Of a stretch of 64,000 nt of DNA, positions 11,860-24,110 are shown piece by piece; positions within the stretch are counted from its first letter, which is position 1, and the number at the start of each line of letters is the position of its first letter. The notes under the pieces were generated by a model. The model made no database searches, was not told where the DNA came from, and saw nothing but the letters and a program-made list of their open reading frames with translations. The translations under genes were made by a program, and so were the position numbers. Source of the stretch: Haemaphysalis longicornis (taxonomy: Eukaryota > Arthropoda > Arachnida > Ixodida > Ixodidae); contig CM023457.1 of the NCBI GenBank assembly GCA_013339765.2, forward strand, positions 57,263,013 to 57,327,012. Direction: 5' to 3'.

Positions 11860-12012
11860 TCGCGAGAGAGTGTTCACTATCGGAGACGAGAGGGGGTGAG
11901 CGGCCGAGAGCGCAGCTCGCGCGGCGAGGAGAATGGGGGAGGGGTGTGGACGGACAACAACAACGCCGTATGGAGGGACAAGGTGAGTGAATGAGATGCA
12001 GTCGCATCTAAA
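11860..12012 (+). mobile_element. Hairpin-ended transposon terminus, family H, copy 2
   Basis: The segment carries ACAACAACAACGCCG, then TATGGAGGGACA, and closes with AGATGC-AGTC-GCATCT (11,994-12,009) plus AAA. It matches the termini at 6,641 and 58,582. The left limit is not visible because the pentanucleotide repeat abuts it. Confidence 0.5.
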
Positions 12013-12014
12013 AT

Positions 12015-13550
12015 AAGTATTGGTTCTATATAAGAAAATATTACGCGCATCAATCAACTGATAAACCCCGTATCTGATAAACCCCGATCGTTCGTATATG
12101 CGTTTTCTTAGCGCGCGAGAAATCCTCACATGGGTTTGTTCTCCCTCGGCGATTCTGGTCTTTGAAGGTTAGGCGATTGAGTTCACGCCCTTTCAGCTCA
12201 GTTAGGACGGAATTTTAGAGATAATTTTGACGCAATTTTGACACAGTTTTGATGTGAGGAAGGTATCTCGCTTCTCTCAACTTTCTTTAGGAAGGGACAA
12301 TAAAGTTTTTTCTTTGTAATTGAACGGTGTGTACTAGGTCCTACAGCAGCCAATCAGAATGGAGATTTCGTTTTGTGTCTATTGTGTTTATGGGGCTCTT
12401 TTGTCTTTTGACGCTGAATTTATTCACTGAGTGAGAATCCATTCGTACGAGCGTAGCAGATGTCCTTGTTCTGCTTCCAGGTGCGTAATCATTTCCCCAT
12501 TGGTCTTAAGTGCATGTTGACTTTGATAGAGCGGAGGTAATACAGGGGTTCTTATACCATTAAGGCTGCACAAAGAGTTCACTGGAACTACTATCCCAGA
12601 ATAAGGCTCATGGCTTGTCTGATGCGTTGTTTTTTTCGGTCTTCTTAAAACGAGATGCGTGCTTCTGGACTAGCATGTGGTGAATTAAAACGCGACTAAA
12701 AGGCCGCGAACAAGAGCTTTGCGGCGTTCTGAATAACGGTATTAGTATCCGCAGATAGAAAAGTACCTTGAAGGTTCTTTTCAGGCGTTTCACTTTCTAC
12801 AGAAGATTTCCAGGCCGCTGCCACTAAGAAGGCCGTTCGTCCACCCAAGCGGAAGAAATTAATGACAGTCGGCCGCCGATGGAGCAGGCGAGCCTAAAGA
12901 AAGATCATTAATCTAGTCGAGGAAGAGAGCGAGCTCTTCGCCCGCACGGAAGCGGCTGGAGCTCGTTTATTGCAAGGGTCGAAGGAGCAAACTGCATGGG
13001 TGGAGGGTGGCGCCTTCGAAAGACCAAGGTACGCCCGGAAATGAGGCAACTGAGGTGTGAAGCGATCAGGGTTTGGGAGCTTAACGAAGGCGAAGGCGAG
13101 AGCTTGGCCTCGATAGGGCACGCACAGGCTGGAGCCAGTGAAGCTTTCGGTGGTCTGAAAGAGAGCGAGGATGGCCCAGTTATATTTTCACGTGTGGTCC
13201 ATTCCTAGAAGAACCCTAGGTTAATTGGGGTAGGCCAGGATGACGCAGGCGTCTGTATGCGAGGCCATGGTACGTGGCACTGCAATTGCAGCCGTGCACC
13301 ACCCAGGCTATTTTCGTGTGCTGTTTTATTTGTGCCTTTATTGCGTGGTCTAGCTGAGATCGCTTCGGGCAGCAACTGGCGGGAATAGCAACGAAGAAAC
13401 ACTTATGCCACTCAGTGCATTGCAGCTTTTTTATCTATTTTTGGGTTATCTCGCCCCGTGCCCACAGATCACCACATAGCCGCACAAAAACTCTACTCCA
13501 CACAATTTAGGACGAGATATGCGTAGCACCAGGTGCGAGCTGTATTTTTT
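12015..13550. other. Unassigned DNA
   Basis: A short block at 12,265-12,320 (TCTCAACTTTCTTTA.GAAGGGA) recurs at 19,800-19,835, just after the RTE tail. No other structure or gene was recognised. Confidence 0.4.
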
Positions 13551-13555
13551 GGTTA

Positions 13556-14335
13556 TTAAAGGGACCCTGCAACACTTACCATCGACTACTCGGAATTTAT
13601 TTTGGGGTAAAGTCTATTGTCCTAGCAATTTCCTCCCGCAAGAATTATGAGAATCCGTTCACTATCACCGAAACTACGCGGGATGAGAAATCCCGCATTA
13701 TTGTTCCCTCTCAACTCGACCGAAGACAACGCGATGAAAGCTGCGCGCACTCTCCCGGAGAGTGGGGTTCTTCGGTGGCCTTGGTTATATCACATTAGGG
13801 AGAGTTTTCTCCTTTTGTCCGTAACGTGCAGGGCCTTATTCCGATCTGGTGGTAAAACAAAGCAGGCATGGATGCCGGCTCGCAAGCGCGCGCTCAGTCT
13901 GGTAGGGCGTTTATAAAGCAATAAACGTTTGTTGTCGAGTGGTCTCATTGAAAGGGGAGTATTGAGTTCGGCACTCAAACTCCGCGCGCACTCAAACAGC
14001 AAAAGAAACACCGAAACTATGCGTACAGGTTCACGTTGTACACAGCGCCGACAACGGCGGATCGCCACAGGAAATGCGAGAAATAAGCAGCGAAGTTCAC
14101 TAGCGACAGCCAATAGGGCACCCACGGCCCAACAGATGGCGTTTAGCCCATGCCAGTGGTGCAAATGAGGAGAACTGAAGAGAGCGCGGTAGGTTTTTCC
14201 GCGTCTTTCGCAGCGATGTGCGCGCTTACTGCTTCACGTGCCCGTGTAATATTTGGCTCAGGTATTCCTGGCATTGTGATCTAAACGTCGAGCAGGTTTA
14301 CTTGCACTGCACAAAGAATGTTGCAGGGTCACTCG
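13556..14335. mobile_element. Candidate MITE, TIR TTAAAGGGACCCTGCAACA
   Basis: The left end reads TTAAAGGGACCCTGCAACACTT. At 14,317-14,333 the sequence AATGTTGCAGGGTC is the reverse complement of its inner part, but the outer six bases of the right end do not match. If real, the element is about 780 bp and has lost its right terminus. The frames inside are not supported as genes. Confidence 0.35.
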
Positions 14336-14339
14336 CGAT

Positions 14340-15530
14340 ACTCAGCCTCAGCACGCAAAGCGAAGTAATGCAGGTTGTGCAGTTGTGGAAAAGCTCAAGA
14401 ATTCTTCCGCTGGGGTGCCGCACTAGAAGGACACCGTCCGTCGCTGCTCTTCGCGGAACTAAACAATTTCCGAAAGCCGGAGGCCAGTTTTAGGGTACAG
14501 CATAACATGTCACCCCACCATTGGAAGGTCATAGGAACCCAGAATTTTTGTTATTTAAAAAACACGACCAGAAAACAAACAAGCCTTTGGCCAAACAACA
14601 CAAAGTCCAAACAAGCGTCCCGTTTGCTCCAGGGCGCAAACCTCTAGGTTCGCCGACCATGATGAGGCACTCCAAAACAAACAGCCTCATCACTTCAGTT
14701 TTACCAGGGCGCACTGCGCACGAGGGAACCCGCAATTGTGTTCTCCGGTAACTATGTGAATGCTGACACGTTGTCCCCTAACGGAACGAGGGCGCTCCCC
14801 GGCGCGCGCACGTCGAGACTGGTCCCGGGCTTTCCCGTAGTAATTAAGAACAGCCCAGAACAAACCGTACCCGCTGCCGTAATTGGGTGCGTGGTTCCCA
14901 ACTAATTAAAGAACATTTTGCGATGCTTTCTTTGTGTATCTCCTGGCTAATATGTCCAGGCCTTTTCCACAAATATTTGCTCATAATGCGTAACAAAATG
15001 CAGCGAAAACAAGACAATGTTGCAGCACTGTTCTGATTTCTGTTTCTTCGCTGTGTGTCGTGTTTTATTGTGGTGGTCGTGAGCCACAAAGTCTTTACAA
15101 TCAGCCCTAAAGTTCAGCCTTTGTATGATGCACTGTTGTGACCCCACGATAAAATGATATCTATATAGCTTAGCTGAACAACTTCAATACGATAGTCTTT
15201 CTTGGGCTTCTTAAACGAAAATTATGGTCTGTATGTCGGTTTTCCGCGAAAGAATATGTTTTTCGGCTAGTTCGTACTCATCTGCGGAACCCCATCAAGC
15301 GCGATGGTTTCACGCAGAAGAGGAAATACCCAAAATAAAGAGGAAGATGCGTGCTGTAGCAGATGGTGCGCCACCAGCGCGAAGGCGGGAAAATTGAATT
15401 GCAACGAAAAAAAAAACTGTTGAATACGGCACGACAAAATCAAGAGCAGAGCGGAAGTGGGTGAAGGGTGAGAGCGGAGTGGCATTTCATGGCAGGGGCG
15501 GCCGACGCCTATCGTCTTTTGACGGCATTT
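14340..15530. other. Unassigned DNA
   Basis: No gene, repeat copy or RNA gene was recognised. The short frames show no family motifs. Confidence 0.4.
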
Positions 15531-15534
15531 GCAG

Positions 15535-16653
15535 TTAAAGGAGCCATGAAGAGAAAATGCAAGTTGGTTTTATTCGAAAGATTTCGTGTTTTATAGTGCC
15601 CCCATCGCTTGTCCGGATACAAACGGTGCTTTATTCACTGACAAATTAAACAATTTAGGTTAAAATTTTGATTTTCCCGCTCAATCGTGCGTTTTCGTGG
15701 TCCCAAATGACATCACAGGAACCGACCGCTCTGCAGCCTAGAGTACCTTCATTCACGCATCCGCCGTACAGGGTAGAGACACGTATACGCTGGTGCCGCC
15801 ATTTTCGGTTGCTCGCTCGCCGCCGAAGCGTCATTGTGCCAAAACCGCGCTAAAGCGTCATTGTGTGAAAACCGCGCTACTGAAGAATTTTGAATCATAT
15901 TGTCTCTTTCGCGTGCTAGGTCTCGTGGGAAACGAAAAGAATAACGCGTTGAGCCCGTTGGCCCAATTGCGGCGGCACGGGACCGTTCAAAGGTTGTCTC
16001 CACCCTATACAGGGATGTTGGTTTGTTCCCCGCGTTTCTTTACGTTCCGTAACCTAGATGACGCCACCATTCGGTGGAAAGCGTTTGGTGTGTTTTTGCC
16101 CGCATTTAAACCTGGCTTGTTTTTGTTCTGGGAGAAAATATTCGTTCCCTGAAAACAGTGCTGGCTCGACAACTGTGGTCACGTAAGACACCGTTGCTTG
16201 CGTCAATCGGCCAGTGTCGTCTGAGACAACCCCAATCCCCGTATGCTGTGCAGCTAAACCAAAGCATGCAGTGCGCAGTACGAACAGCAGAACGCATCAG
16301 TACTTCTATGTTTACATGTGCTTTCGTAACTTCCACTGTTTTGTCCCATCATTCTTATTGCTTTGTAAAGAATGTGCCCTAAATGTAAGCGCAAATCGCT
16401 CGTTCGTCTAGTTTGTAAGCTCTACCTAATTTGCGTCTGCTTCTGCCAGCCCCCGCCAATCGCAGAGCTTAGCTCATGTGACATCATAGGTTCTGTTGCG
16501 GGAAATGAGCTGGTGGGTCGCATGACCATTCCCGTTTTTCCTAATTATGTAGCTTATTGAGCGAAGTTTACGTTAAAGTGGTGTCAGTATGATTACAACG
16601 AGACAATCTTTTGAATGAACCAAACTTGTGTTTTCTCTTCATGGCTCCTTTAA
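15535..16653. mobile_element. Non-autonomous TIR DNA transposon flanked by TTAA, copy 2
   Basis: It begins TTAA then AGGAGCCATGAAGAGAAAA and ends TTTTCTCTTCATGGCTCCT then TTAA. It matches copy 1 over the left subterminal block (GGTTTTATTCGAAAGATT, TTTATTCA) and the right block 16,420-16,620 (CCAATCGCAGAGC, GGTTCTGTTGCGG, GAGCTGGTGGGTCGCATG, CCTAATTATGTAGCTTATT). The centre is shorter than in copy 1 (1.1 against 1.7 kb). No transposase is seen. Confidence 0.8.
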
Positions 16654-16815
16654 GCAGAAGATACGAGGGCAGTTTTTTTTCCTTTAAAAATCAATGTACA
16701 CTACTTAGATTGCATTTGGAGTCAATATTTATTATGTGGTAGATTTTCTAGGCGTGCCTCTACGCTGTACGCCAATCAGCATATATGATCGCTGTGTGGT
16801 CACCTCCTTGTGTTC

Positions 16816-17062
16816 ACCCGCCGCGGTGGCTCAGTGGCTTAGCACTGTGATGCAGAGCACGAGGACGCGTGTTCGATTCCCGGTAGAGGCAGCCGGTTTT
16901 CTTATGGAGGCAAAAAGCGAAGAAACCCGCATGTTCGAGATTTTGGCGCACTGTAAAGATCTCTAGGGGGTGAAATGAATCCGGAGCCCCCCACTAAGAC
17001 GCGCCTTATCGCCTGTGTAGCATCGGGGCTTTAAACCTGATAATCAATCAAATCAACCAACC
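16816..17062 (+). mobile_element. tRNA-derived SINE (Ruka-like)
   Basis: The head carries a pol III box A-like CGGTGGCTCAGTGGCTTAGC and a box B-like GTGTTCGATTCCCGG, followed by a non-tRNA body and a short TCAATCAAATCAACC tail. Flanks TCCTTGTGTTC (16,805-16,815) and ATCCTGTGTTC (17,063-17,073) look like a slightly diverged target duplication. It resembles the Ruka SINE described from ixodid ticks. A second, reverse copy is at 54,444-54,688. Confidence 0.8.
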
Positions 17063-17074
17063 ATCCTGTGTTCG

Positions 17075-18200
17075 CCGCATATATGCCAGTAAATACATTG
17101 CCAGTAAATACATGTCACGAAATCGGTATAATTTTAGTACCCTTCGTGGTAAGGGTAACTGCAATTATTGGAAGAGAATCACTTATAGCAAAAACATTGC
17201 CTACTTCCGGAACTAATCTTCGCAAAAGAATCCCCGGCTGTTCCTCCTAAACGGAAAGGTTCTCCAACTGTTCGTAATCCTATTAGTTGACCTTGCCGCA
17301 ATGACCACATGATTCAAAGAACTATGGTGTGATGCAATGTCCGTGGCAGATGTGTGGGTGTGTTTGTGTAATAAGGGGGCGGGTGAAACACATGTTCGCC
17401 TTTATCAGGCGAAGTTTTGTGCATTTATGGGAGCTTTGAGAATCTATAAACATCGCTACCCTATCGGTTACCCGCCGCGAGGGTTTCTCAAGTGTACTCA
17501 GTTTTACTGCGAAGCAGTTAATTTCTAACCCCTCAGTTTTTAATTCGGTGAAGCCGCTTTACTCGGCGTCGCTCCGGAGCTTCTCCTCGCCCCTGTATTT
17601 TGCTCTCGCCATCACCTATGCCTTTTCCACAAGTTGCGCAATCGGTTGACAACGGAGGTAGCGCCGCTATCAGATAATGGCGCCGAATCAACTCAAGCGC
17701 GAATGAGCGCGAAAACTACCAGAAGCCCGCCGCCCCTTTGCCGCCTCAAATTACACATTGCCGAGCTGCGAATCCCTCCCGGTTGAAAAGCAGCTTTGCC
17801 CGGTTGAGTCCTTGGCATGAGCCATGGTTCTTGAACTTGAAAGGCTTTCCGAGCGATTTTTTCGCTGGTGTATTGCACGCCTGAGTATGCGCCCATCGCC
17901 AGTTCCAGGTTATGTCATTCTGCCATAAGGGGACGGAGGGGTTGCACACGCATAGCTGGGGTAAGGGAATTCTAGATCACTGTGGCTGGTCTTCATGCCG
18001 CTACCGCTGACATGCCTGTTGCGCTGGTGGGAGACACATACGGTCTGTGCTGACCGCTGTCCTCCGCTGTCAGCTGTCCTACGTAATCAAGCAGTTTGGG
18101 TCTGGTTTGGTGTTTCAAGGTATGTCCTCACTTGCGGCGCCGCGCGCGCATAAACGCGCGCCTGCAAAACACCCATTCGCGGCAAGATTTCCTCTGCCGC
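17075..18200. other. Unassigned DNA
   Basis: No gene or repeat was recognised apart from short frames without motifs. Composition becomes GC-richer from 17,560 onward. Confidence 0.4.
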
Positions 18201-18204
18201 GAAA

Positions 18205-19170
18205 TGGTAGGCTGCCATTCATCATCTCAGAATGCCTGCCGAATGCGCTCCACCCCATTCTTATCCTTCTAATTATCTCTGCCTCATGGTTGGGATCTGG
18301 GGCCACAACTTGGCCTCAATAGATATATTCGCTCACCACTTCTACTGCCTCGTAACCTATCTCAAATTGCTGTGCTGTCCCGAGGTTATTGATTATTACT
18401 TTAGTTTTCTGCATATTAATTTTCACGCCCACGGCTCTACTCTGTTTGCCCAGTGCGGTAAGCATGCTTTGCAATTCGTCCCCCGAGTTACTTACCGAGG
18501 CAAGCTACATGATCAGCAAATCTGAGGTTACTGAGGCATTCTCTATTAACACTTACTCCCACCTCTTCCCAATATAATGTTCTGAATACTTCTTCTGAAT
18601 ACTTCTGAATACTTCTGAATATGCTGTGAATAACATTATAGAGATTGTCTCCTTGTCTGAAGCCCTTCCTGATAGGTATTTTACTGCTCTACTTACAGAG
18701 GATGATTGTAGCTGTGGACCAATTGTAAATATCCTCTACTATATTTGCCTAATGGTCTTCTACACCCTGGTTCCGTAATGCCTGAATGACTGCTGAGGTT
18801 TCGACCGAGTCAAATGCTTTCTCATAATCTATGAAGGCTATATATAGGGGTTCAGTATACTCAGAGCTCTTCTCTATCACCTAATTGATCGTGTGAATAA
18901 TGTCCATTGTTGAATAGCCTTTACGAAACAAACCCTGCTTGTTCTTATTTTTGACTGAAATCTAAGGTGGCGAAAATTCTGTTAGCGATTAACTTAATAA
19001 GTACCTTGTAGGCGACTGACAGTACGCTGATCGACCTGTAATTTTCAAGTCCTTCATGTAACCTTTCTTACGGTTTAGGGATGATGTTCGCGTTCTTCCA
19101 AGATACTGGTACACTCGCAGTCACTAGGCATTGCGTGTACAGGTTTGCCTGTTTTACTAGTGCAATTATC
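18205..19170 (-). mobile_element. RTE-type LINE, inverted 5' portion
   Basis: Read in reverse, this encodes a decayed RT: a NYRSISVLS-like segment near 19,040, then IAFIDYEKAFDSVE near 18,840-18,800 (RT motif A), IRKGFRQGDN near 18,660 and the LRFADH-like ADD region near 18,520, ending with RRIRMGWSAFGRHSEMMNGS near 18,220. These are hallmarks of RTE-clade RTs. It faces away from the 3' portion that begins at 19,196. Confidence 0.75.
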
Positions 19171-19195
19171 CCAATCACGACACCGAAATAATTAG

Positions 19196-19790
19196 AAAAA
19201 TAAGAATGGGGTGGAGCGCATTCGGCAGGCATTCTCAGATAATGAATGGCAGCCTACCATTGACCCTGAAGAGGAAAGTGTTCAACAGCTGCGTCTTAAC
19301 GGTACTCACCTACGGGGCAGAAACTTGCAAGCTCACTTAAAGGGATCAACTCAAACCGAGGACGTCACAGCGAGCAATGAAACGGAAGATGATAGGTGTA
19401 ACATTAAGGGACAAGAAGAGAGCAGAGTAGGTCAGGGAACAAACGCGTGTTAAGGACATGTAAGTAGAAATTAAGAGAAGAAATTGGCGCGGGCAGGGCA
19501 TTTAATGCAAAGGCCAGATAACCGTTCGGTCATTAATGGTAACAGAGTCGATCCCTAGAGAACGAAAGCGTGGCAGGGGGCGGCAGAAAGTTTGATGGGC
19601 AGATGAGATCAAGAAGTTTCAAACTTCTTGATCTTCTTTAACCCCGCGGCGGAGATAAATTGGTCGCAGTTAGCACAGGACCGGGATAATTGGAGATCTA
19701 TGGTAGAGGCGTTTGCCCTGCAGAGGGCATAGATAGGCTGGTGGTGGTGGTTTCGGTGGTGGTGGTGATGATGATGATGGTGTGACAAAG
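19196..19790 (+). mobile_element. RTE-type LINE, 3' portion with GAT-rich tail
   Basis: The segment opens with the same IRMGW..FGRH..NG coding block that ends the inverted part, then continues through a L.GAE.C.LT region, a WADEIKKF-like block, and a DNWRSMVEAFALQRA-like C terminus near 19,690-19,730. It ends with GGTGGT and GATGATGATGATGG repeats. Stops and frame changes show it is inactive. Confidence 0.75.
19606..19634. repeat. 29-bp palindrome, 14-bp arms
   Basis: AGATCAAGAAGTTT and AAACTTCTTGATCT face each other across a single C inside the RTE 3' portion. The left arm is normal element sequence; the right arm is an extra inverted copy. Confidence 0.85.
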
Positions 19791-19859
19791 CTTTCGCGCA
19801 TCTCAACTTTCTTTAAGAAGGGATGTTAAAGATTTTTTTAAGATGGGGCGAAAAAGCAC

Positions 19860-20260
19860 CGGTTCCAGACGGCGGCTGTCGGACATTGTCGAAGGACACG
19901 TCGAATCTCAGTCGATCGCGACAACATGGCGTCACGGATAATATAATAGCGATTTGCAGAGGGCGACTGATCGTGGGATAGGCACCCTTCACTGAATGCC
20001 GTAGGATCTATCGGGCACCCTTGAAGTCCGTGTTTATACACTTTTGGTGCTAGAGTTCTGCTGCACAGTTGAAGTTAACGAAATGGAGGTATTTCTTTCT
20101 AAACGGGCTCGCAGGGCTTTGTTTTGAAATCTAGCTCGTTCCTTCAAAGTCGTCGGGTGATGCAACAAAAGTAAAGCTTATACGGGTGTGGCTCCAACCA
20201 TTTTTAACAGCGTAGCTGTACAGCAAATCGTAACTTTTCGTGTGCCGCAGTTAAAAATAC
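19860..20260. other. Unassigned DNA
   Basis: Nothing was recognised beyond short motif-free frames. Confidence 0.35.
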
Positions 20261-20324
20261 GAAGAAATTGCGGACTGCGTCCACTGGAGCGTGGGCTTCG
20301 CGGCGACCACCCGGAAGTTAACAA

Positions 20325-20570
20325 AACCAAGAAAATGTCTAGCGCCCGTGTGTGCGTGCCTCGCGACGACCGGCCAGCGTCCCCTGCGTCCGTTTGTCAA
20401 GCCAAGCATACCCGCTTAGGGAAATTTGCTAAGAATTTCGGCAACCGCACAGGCACTTTAAAAGCCAAGAAAATGCTGAGCGCTCGTTTGCGCGTGTCTT
20501 CGCGGTGATCGCCCAGTGTCCCAGGCGCACGTCCGTGAAGCCAAACATACCCACTTACAGTAATTTGCCA
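20325..20570 (+). repeat. Tandem duplication, period about 137 bp
   Basis: Units start near 20,330 and 20,467. Both read AAGAAAATG..(T/G)AGCGC.CGT..GCG, then CGCG, GTCC, GT..AAGCCAA.CATACCC.CTTA, then TTGC.AAGA. The opening words recur at 2,820 and, in diverged form, at 8,865 and (reverse) 47,100. The 106-codon frame over it is repeat-derived. Confidence 0.6.
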
Positions 20571-20699
20571 AGATTGGACAAAAAAAGAAGTCCAGCATTC
20601 GCCGCAATCGTGGCAACACTTGTTCGTAACGAGAAAGATTTAAGCGTTCGACGTAATCATGGCAACACTTGCTCGGAAGGAGAAAGACGCTTCATAGCA

Positions 20700-22180
20700 T
20701 ACGCTCCTCCAAGGTGGTGCCCAATTATTATCACTTCCAAAACAAATGAAATGAAGCTCACAGTTAAGCAACAATGATGGAGTAAATGTCGCTGCGGCAT
20801 AAGGAACCCTTGCGGCGCAAGTGAGGTACTAGCAATGTTTAGTGTACCAGCCAGTAACAATGGAGACCAGTTATTTAAAAAGGTGGACCACCGCCTAGGA
20901 TACGCTGTGTTTCTCTGCACTGGGTCGTGTCTGTTGCGGACCATTGAGCTGGAGCGTCGCCCGCCATAAATCAGCGTGGTGGGTGCAAATCACGTCAGAG
21001 TCGTATTTATTAGTTTTTTTCTGGGCAATTTTAGAGTTCATACTTTGCGTATACACTATTGTCGAATTCATTGTTTTTCCGTGATTTAGAGAGGTAACTT
21101 TTATGGCATCGCACCCGACTTTGAGCGTCCGCGGGACCAACCAAGCAACCGGCGTCGGTTCGGAATGCAAGCGTGCACTTTCTAACAGAAGTGGAGTGGA
21201 TTGTTCATTCACTAGCTCACGCACTCTTTTTCCTTTCATATGTACCAGTCATCTCGTCGCCGCGTCATCACAGGGAAGCTGCGATTCAGGGTCGTCACCC
21301 TTTCTTGCTACCTTTCGGCGTGGTGTAGGTTCATAGGGACCCTCCTGCCCCCCCCCTCTCTCTGGCTCTTTCGTTCGCTTTTCCATCCATTCGCGCAATA
21401 AAAATTAAAAAAAAATGCCTGTGGCTTAGCTTGTATACGGCGGTTATGGAAGCGAAAGCAATAAGAAGCACAGTTTCTCAACAGATTTTGTTAGACGAAC
21501 GTTCCGTACTGCGAGCGCTCACTACCGCCATTTTGCCAGTTTACCAGAGGAGAAAGCGAAAAGAGCTTGTCGAAAAGAGCACTGCTTGCGACGGAATTGC
21601 AGATGGCGGTGAGCGGAGTGGAAACCCGGAAATGCTTGGAGACCTCACCCCTGAGGAGTAAAGCATCTTGGGAGGGGAATGTCGTGCACCACACGAGGAG
21701 GAGAACTGTGAAAAGGGGAGCTACCGTGCCATGGCGGCACTCCATAGTTTTTCATTTACAATTGCTTCACTAATGCTCATCGCTTTAACAAACTTCTTGA
21801 AGGAGGCTATTACTAATAGATTTCTTCATTTGTATATAGGTACATAAATGTATCGGCGGACGGTATTTCAAGACCACTTTAGTTAGGTCCTCTTTCCTGG
21901 GTCAAAACCCATAACCAGGTAAGTAATGTACAAACACGTAATACACCAACACCTTACTTGGTACATGTAAAATAACCAGAATAGGTCCCATAGACCATCA
22001 GGCAAGAAAATAAACGCAAACAATTGCCGATTGATTTCAGACCTTTGTGCATCATACAAACCCTTTGGGTCCACATAATATACAACGTTGACTTCATCGG
22101 CGGAAAATGCGTTCTAACCTCCTCACCACGGCTTCATGAGTTGACTGCCTATGACTTCTAATCTCGCGTGCTTCAAAACG
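20700..22180. other. Unassigned DNA
   Basis: No gene was recognised. An AATAAA followed by AATTAAAAAAAAA at 21,398-21,416 could mark an old polyadenylated insertion, but no coding region upstream of it was identified. Confidence 0.35.
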
Positions 22181-22189
22181 CAGGCTCCC

Positions 22190-22920
22190 AAGACAATTGC
22201 GGAGAGAAGCCGGACTGACGCACTTTACTGCGATCGTGGAAAGGCTTTCGACATTGTCTATTGTACACTATTGCTTGAAATAAATTGCTAGTCTATGACG
22301 TCGATGCTCGTTTAGGTCTGTTAGTAGGCAGCTATCCGCACATTAGACACCAATAAATTAGTGTAAACATCTGCCGATTACGGCGCAACCACTGGCGTGC
22401 TTGAAGGGTCCGCACTGGACCCTTTGTATTTTCTCAGCGTATCCATAGCCACTCACACTTCATTTTCTATGCTAGTGATATAAGCGTCCACAAAAGAGTT
22501 CACTGCATATAGTACTGCCTCACCTCTGGAAATAAAATCTCAACTCTCGCACGCTGGTGTCATGAACAGTGCTTGATTTAAATCCATGAATAATCAAAGT
22601 GATCATGCCTTTCAATTCTCCTACAACAAGAGTAATCCTCGTATTTCTAAACTTATCAAAGTTATGGACCTTTTAGGTACTCCTAGACAGTACACTGAGC
22701 TTCACTCTCCATGTATAGCTGGTCAGACTGGTACTAATTTATCTTCGTGCGGTGGTCAAGTTTTACGGAGATTTTGGTTCTCCTGTTTCAATTCTCTGGA
22801 GCTTTACACGTCAGTTGCCGTTGTCGATTGGGGTATTCATCCCCTGTTACAAATAACAACCCAGAAGACTACCTATCAATATTTTTAAAGGTGCGATAAA
22901 AATCTGCAGGAATTGAGAGA
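22190..22920 (+). mobile_element. Decayed LINE RT fragment
   Basis: Broken forward frames near 22,230-22,270 (DRGKAFDIVYCTLLLE) and 22,410-22,440 (GSALDPLYFLS) match RT motif A and the GSVLGPLLF box of non-LTR RTs. The copy is heavily frameshifted and precedes a second LINE in the same orientation. Confidence 0.5.
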
Positions 22921-23039
22921 ACTGTCTATTATGCACAGGATTCATAGGCCGCTTGTGCAGAATACTAGTTCTTTAGCACCAAATATGCCTATAAGTAGCA
23001 AGCGACGTTGGAATATTTTATTCTTTTAAATTATTTTAT

Positions 23040-24110
23040 TGTTTTTTGTCAATGATGAATATTTATACCATTTGTGGTGACGAAGTGCCTTTATTTAGTT
23101 CTGCTTGTTTTACACAAGCACAAGGTATCGCCTTGCGTATGAGCGGACCGGACCAATCGTTGGTACTGTTATTAATATACCAGCCTTCCTGTTGCAGTGG
23201 GTCGTTGTTTCTTGCAGAACTTAAACCAGCAGTGCCATCTTTCGCAATAGATGAGCACGTTTGCCTGCTAGGTGACATACATCGATACTCATCGCCCTAC
23301 CATGGCGTTAACAGCAGATTATCTTGATATTCTGTCTTTGTGGGGCATGGAAAACTTTATTCGTAAACCAACCCGTGACGAATTATGATCACGACAGCTG
23401 ACCACGTCCTGCATTGACCGCATTAACATCCGGTCGCCTTGGGGCCCAATCCGCTCTATAGAAACCACGCTTGCAGACAATTAAGTCGTCTGCTGCAGCA
23501 TGACACAACTGCTTAGACCGCCTTTAGTAGAGCATTTGTGAAAAAATCGTCTCGGGTACCGATCACAGGCAGTTCGACAGACTAGAAGGCCAGTATGATT
23601 GCCGTCACTTTCTAAACATTGCGCCTGATCCCCAAATTTACTAAAAGTTGTTTGAGGTTCTTGCTGCTTGCAGAAAAATAGCTACGTGCGAATATACGAT
23701 GAGACCGCAAAACCCCCAAAATAGGTGGATGTAGGCTGAAATACTCTCTGCAATAAAAGAAAAAGATTTACTTTGGGCACAAGCTAGGCGCTGACCTGAC
23801 TATGTTGAACTGCAAAACAAATTTAAAATGTTCAGAAACAAGGTAAACACGATGATTCGGCTTGCTAAACGTGCTCAGCTTCGAAGTGAATTCAGTGTAG
23901 CCCGCCAAACAGCAAGAAAACGTGGTCAATTTTAACAGTATAAAAGGAACAGAAAAACGTGGCAATAAAATTGCTTCTATTCTAGCTGCTTTTCCGGGTA
24001 ATGCTCGAAGCATAGCTCATGATTTCAACAACTTTTTAAAGCCAAGCTTTTTATCTCTACCCCCCAAGGGTTCTGTTGCGACCGTTGTGTCAACAGAAAA
24101 CTACCACGAA
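23040..24110 (+). mobile_element. LINE endonuclease part (forward, decayed)
   Basis: Translated pieces at 23,140-23,290 (LLIYQPSCCSGSLFLAEL, HVCLLGDI) match the apurinic-type endonuclease signatures IYRPPS and LGDFN. A region at 23,330-23,420 (GMENFIRKPTRDE in mixed frames) follows, as in CR1/Jockey-type ORF2. Frames are broken. It continues as the RT at 24,770 after an insertion. Confidence 0.6.

Noticed and set aside
11707..12129. 140-codon reverse frame and overlapping W-I-G-L-D frames
   Set aside because: These are translations of the TCCAA pentanucleotide repeat.
15793..16152. 119-codon forward frame in TTAA element copy 2
   Set aside because: It is not preserved in copy 1 and does not resemble a transposase.
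16817..16895. Candidate functional tRNA at the SINE head
   Set aside because: The segment lacks a paired acceptor stem and continues into a SINE body with flanking duplications.
21396..21416. Processed-retrocopy tail (AATAAA plus A run)
   Set aside because: No coding region or target duplication was found to the left, so the A run alone is insufficient.
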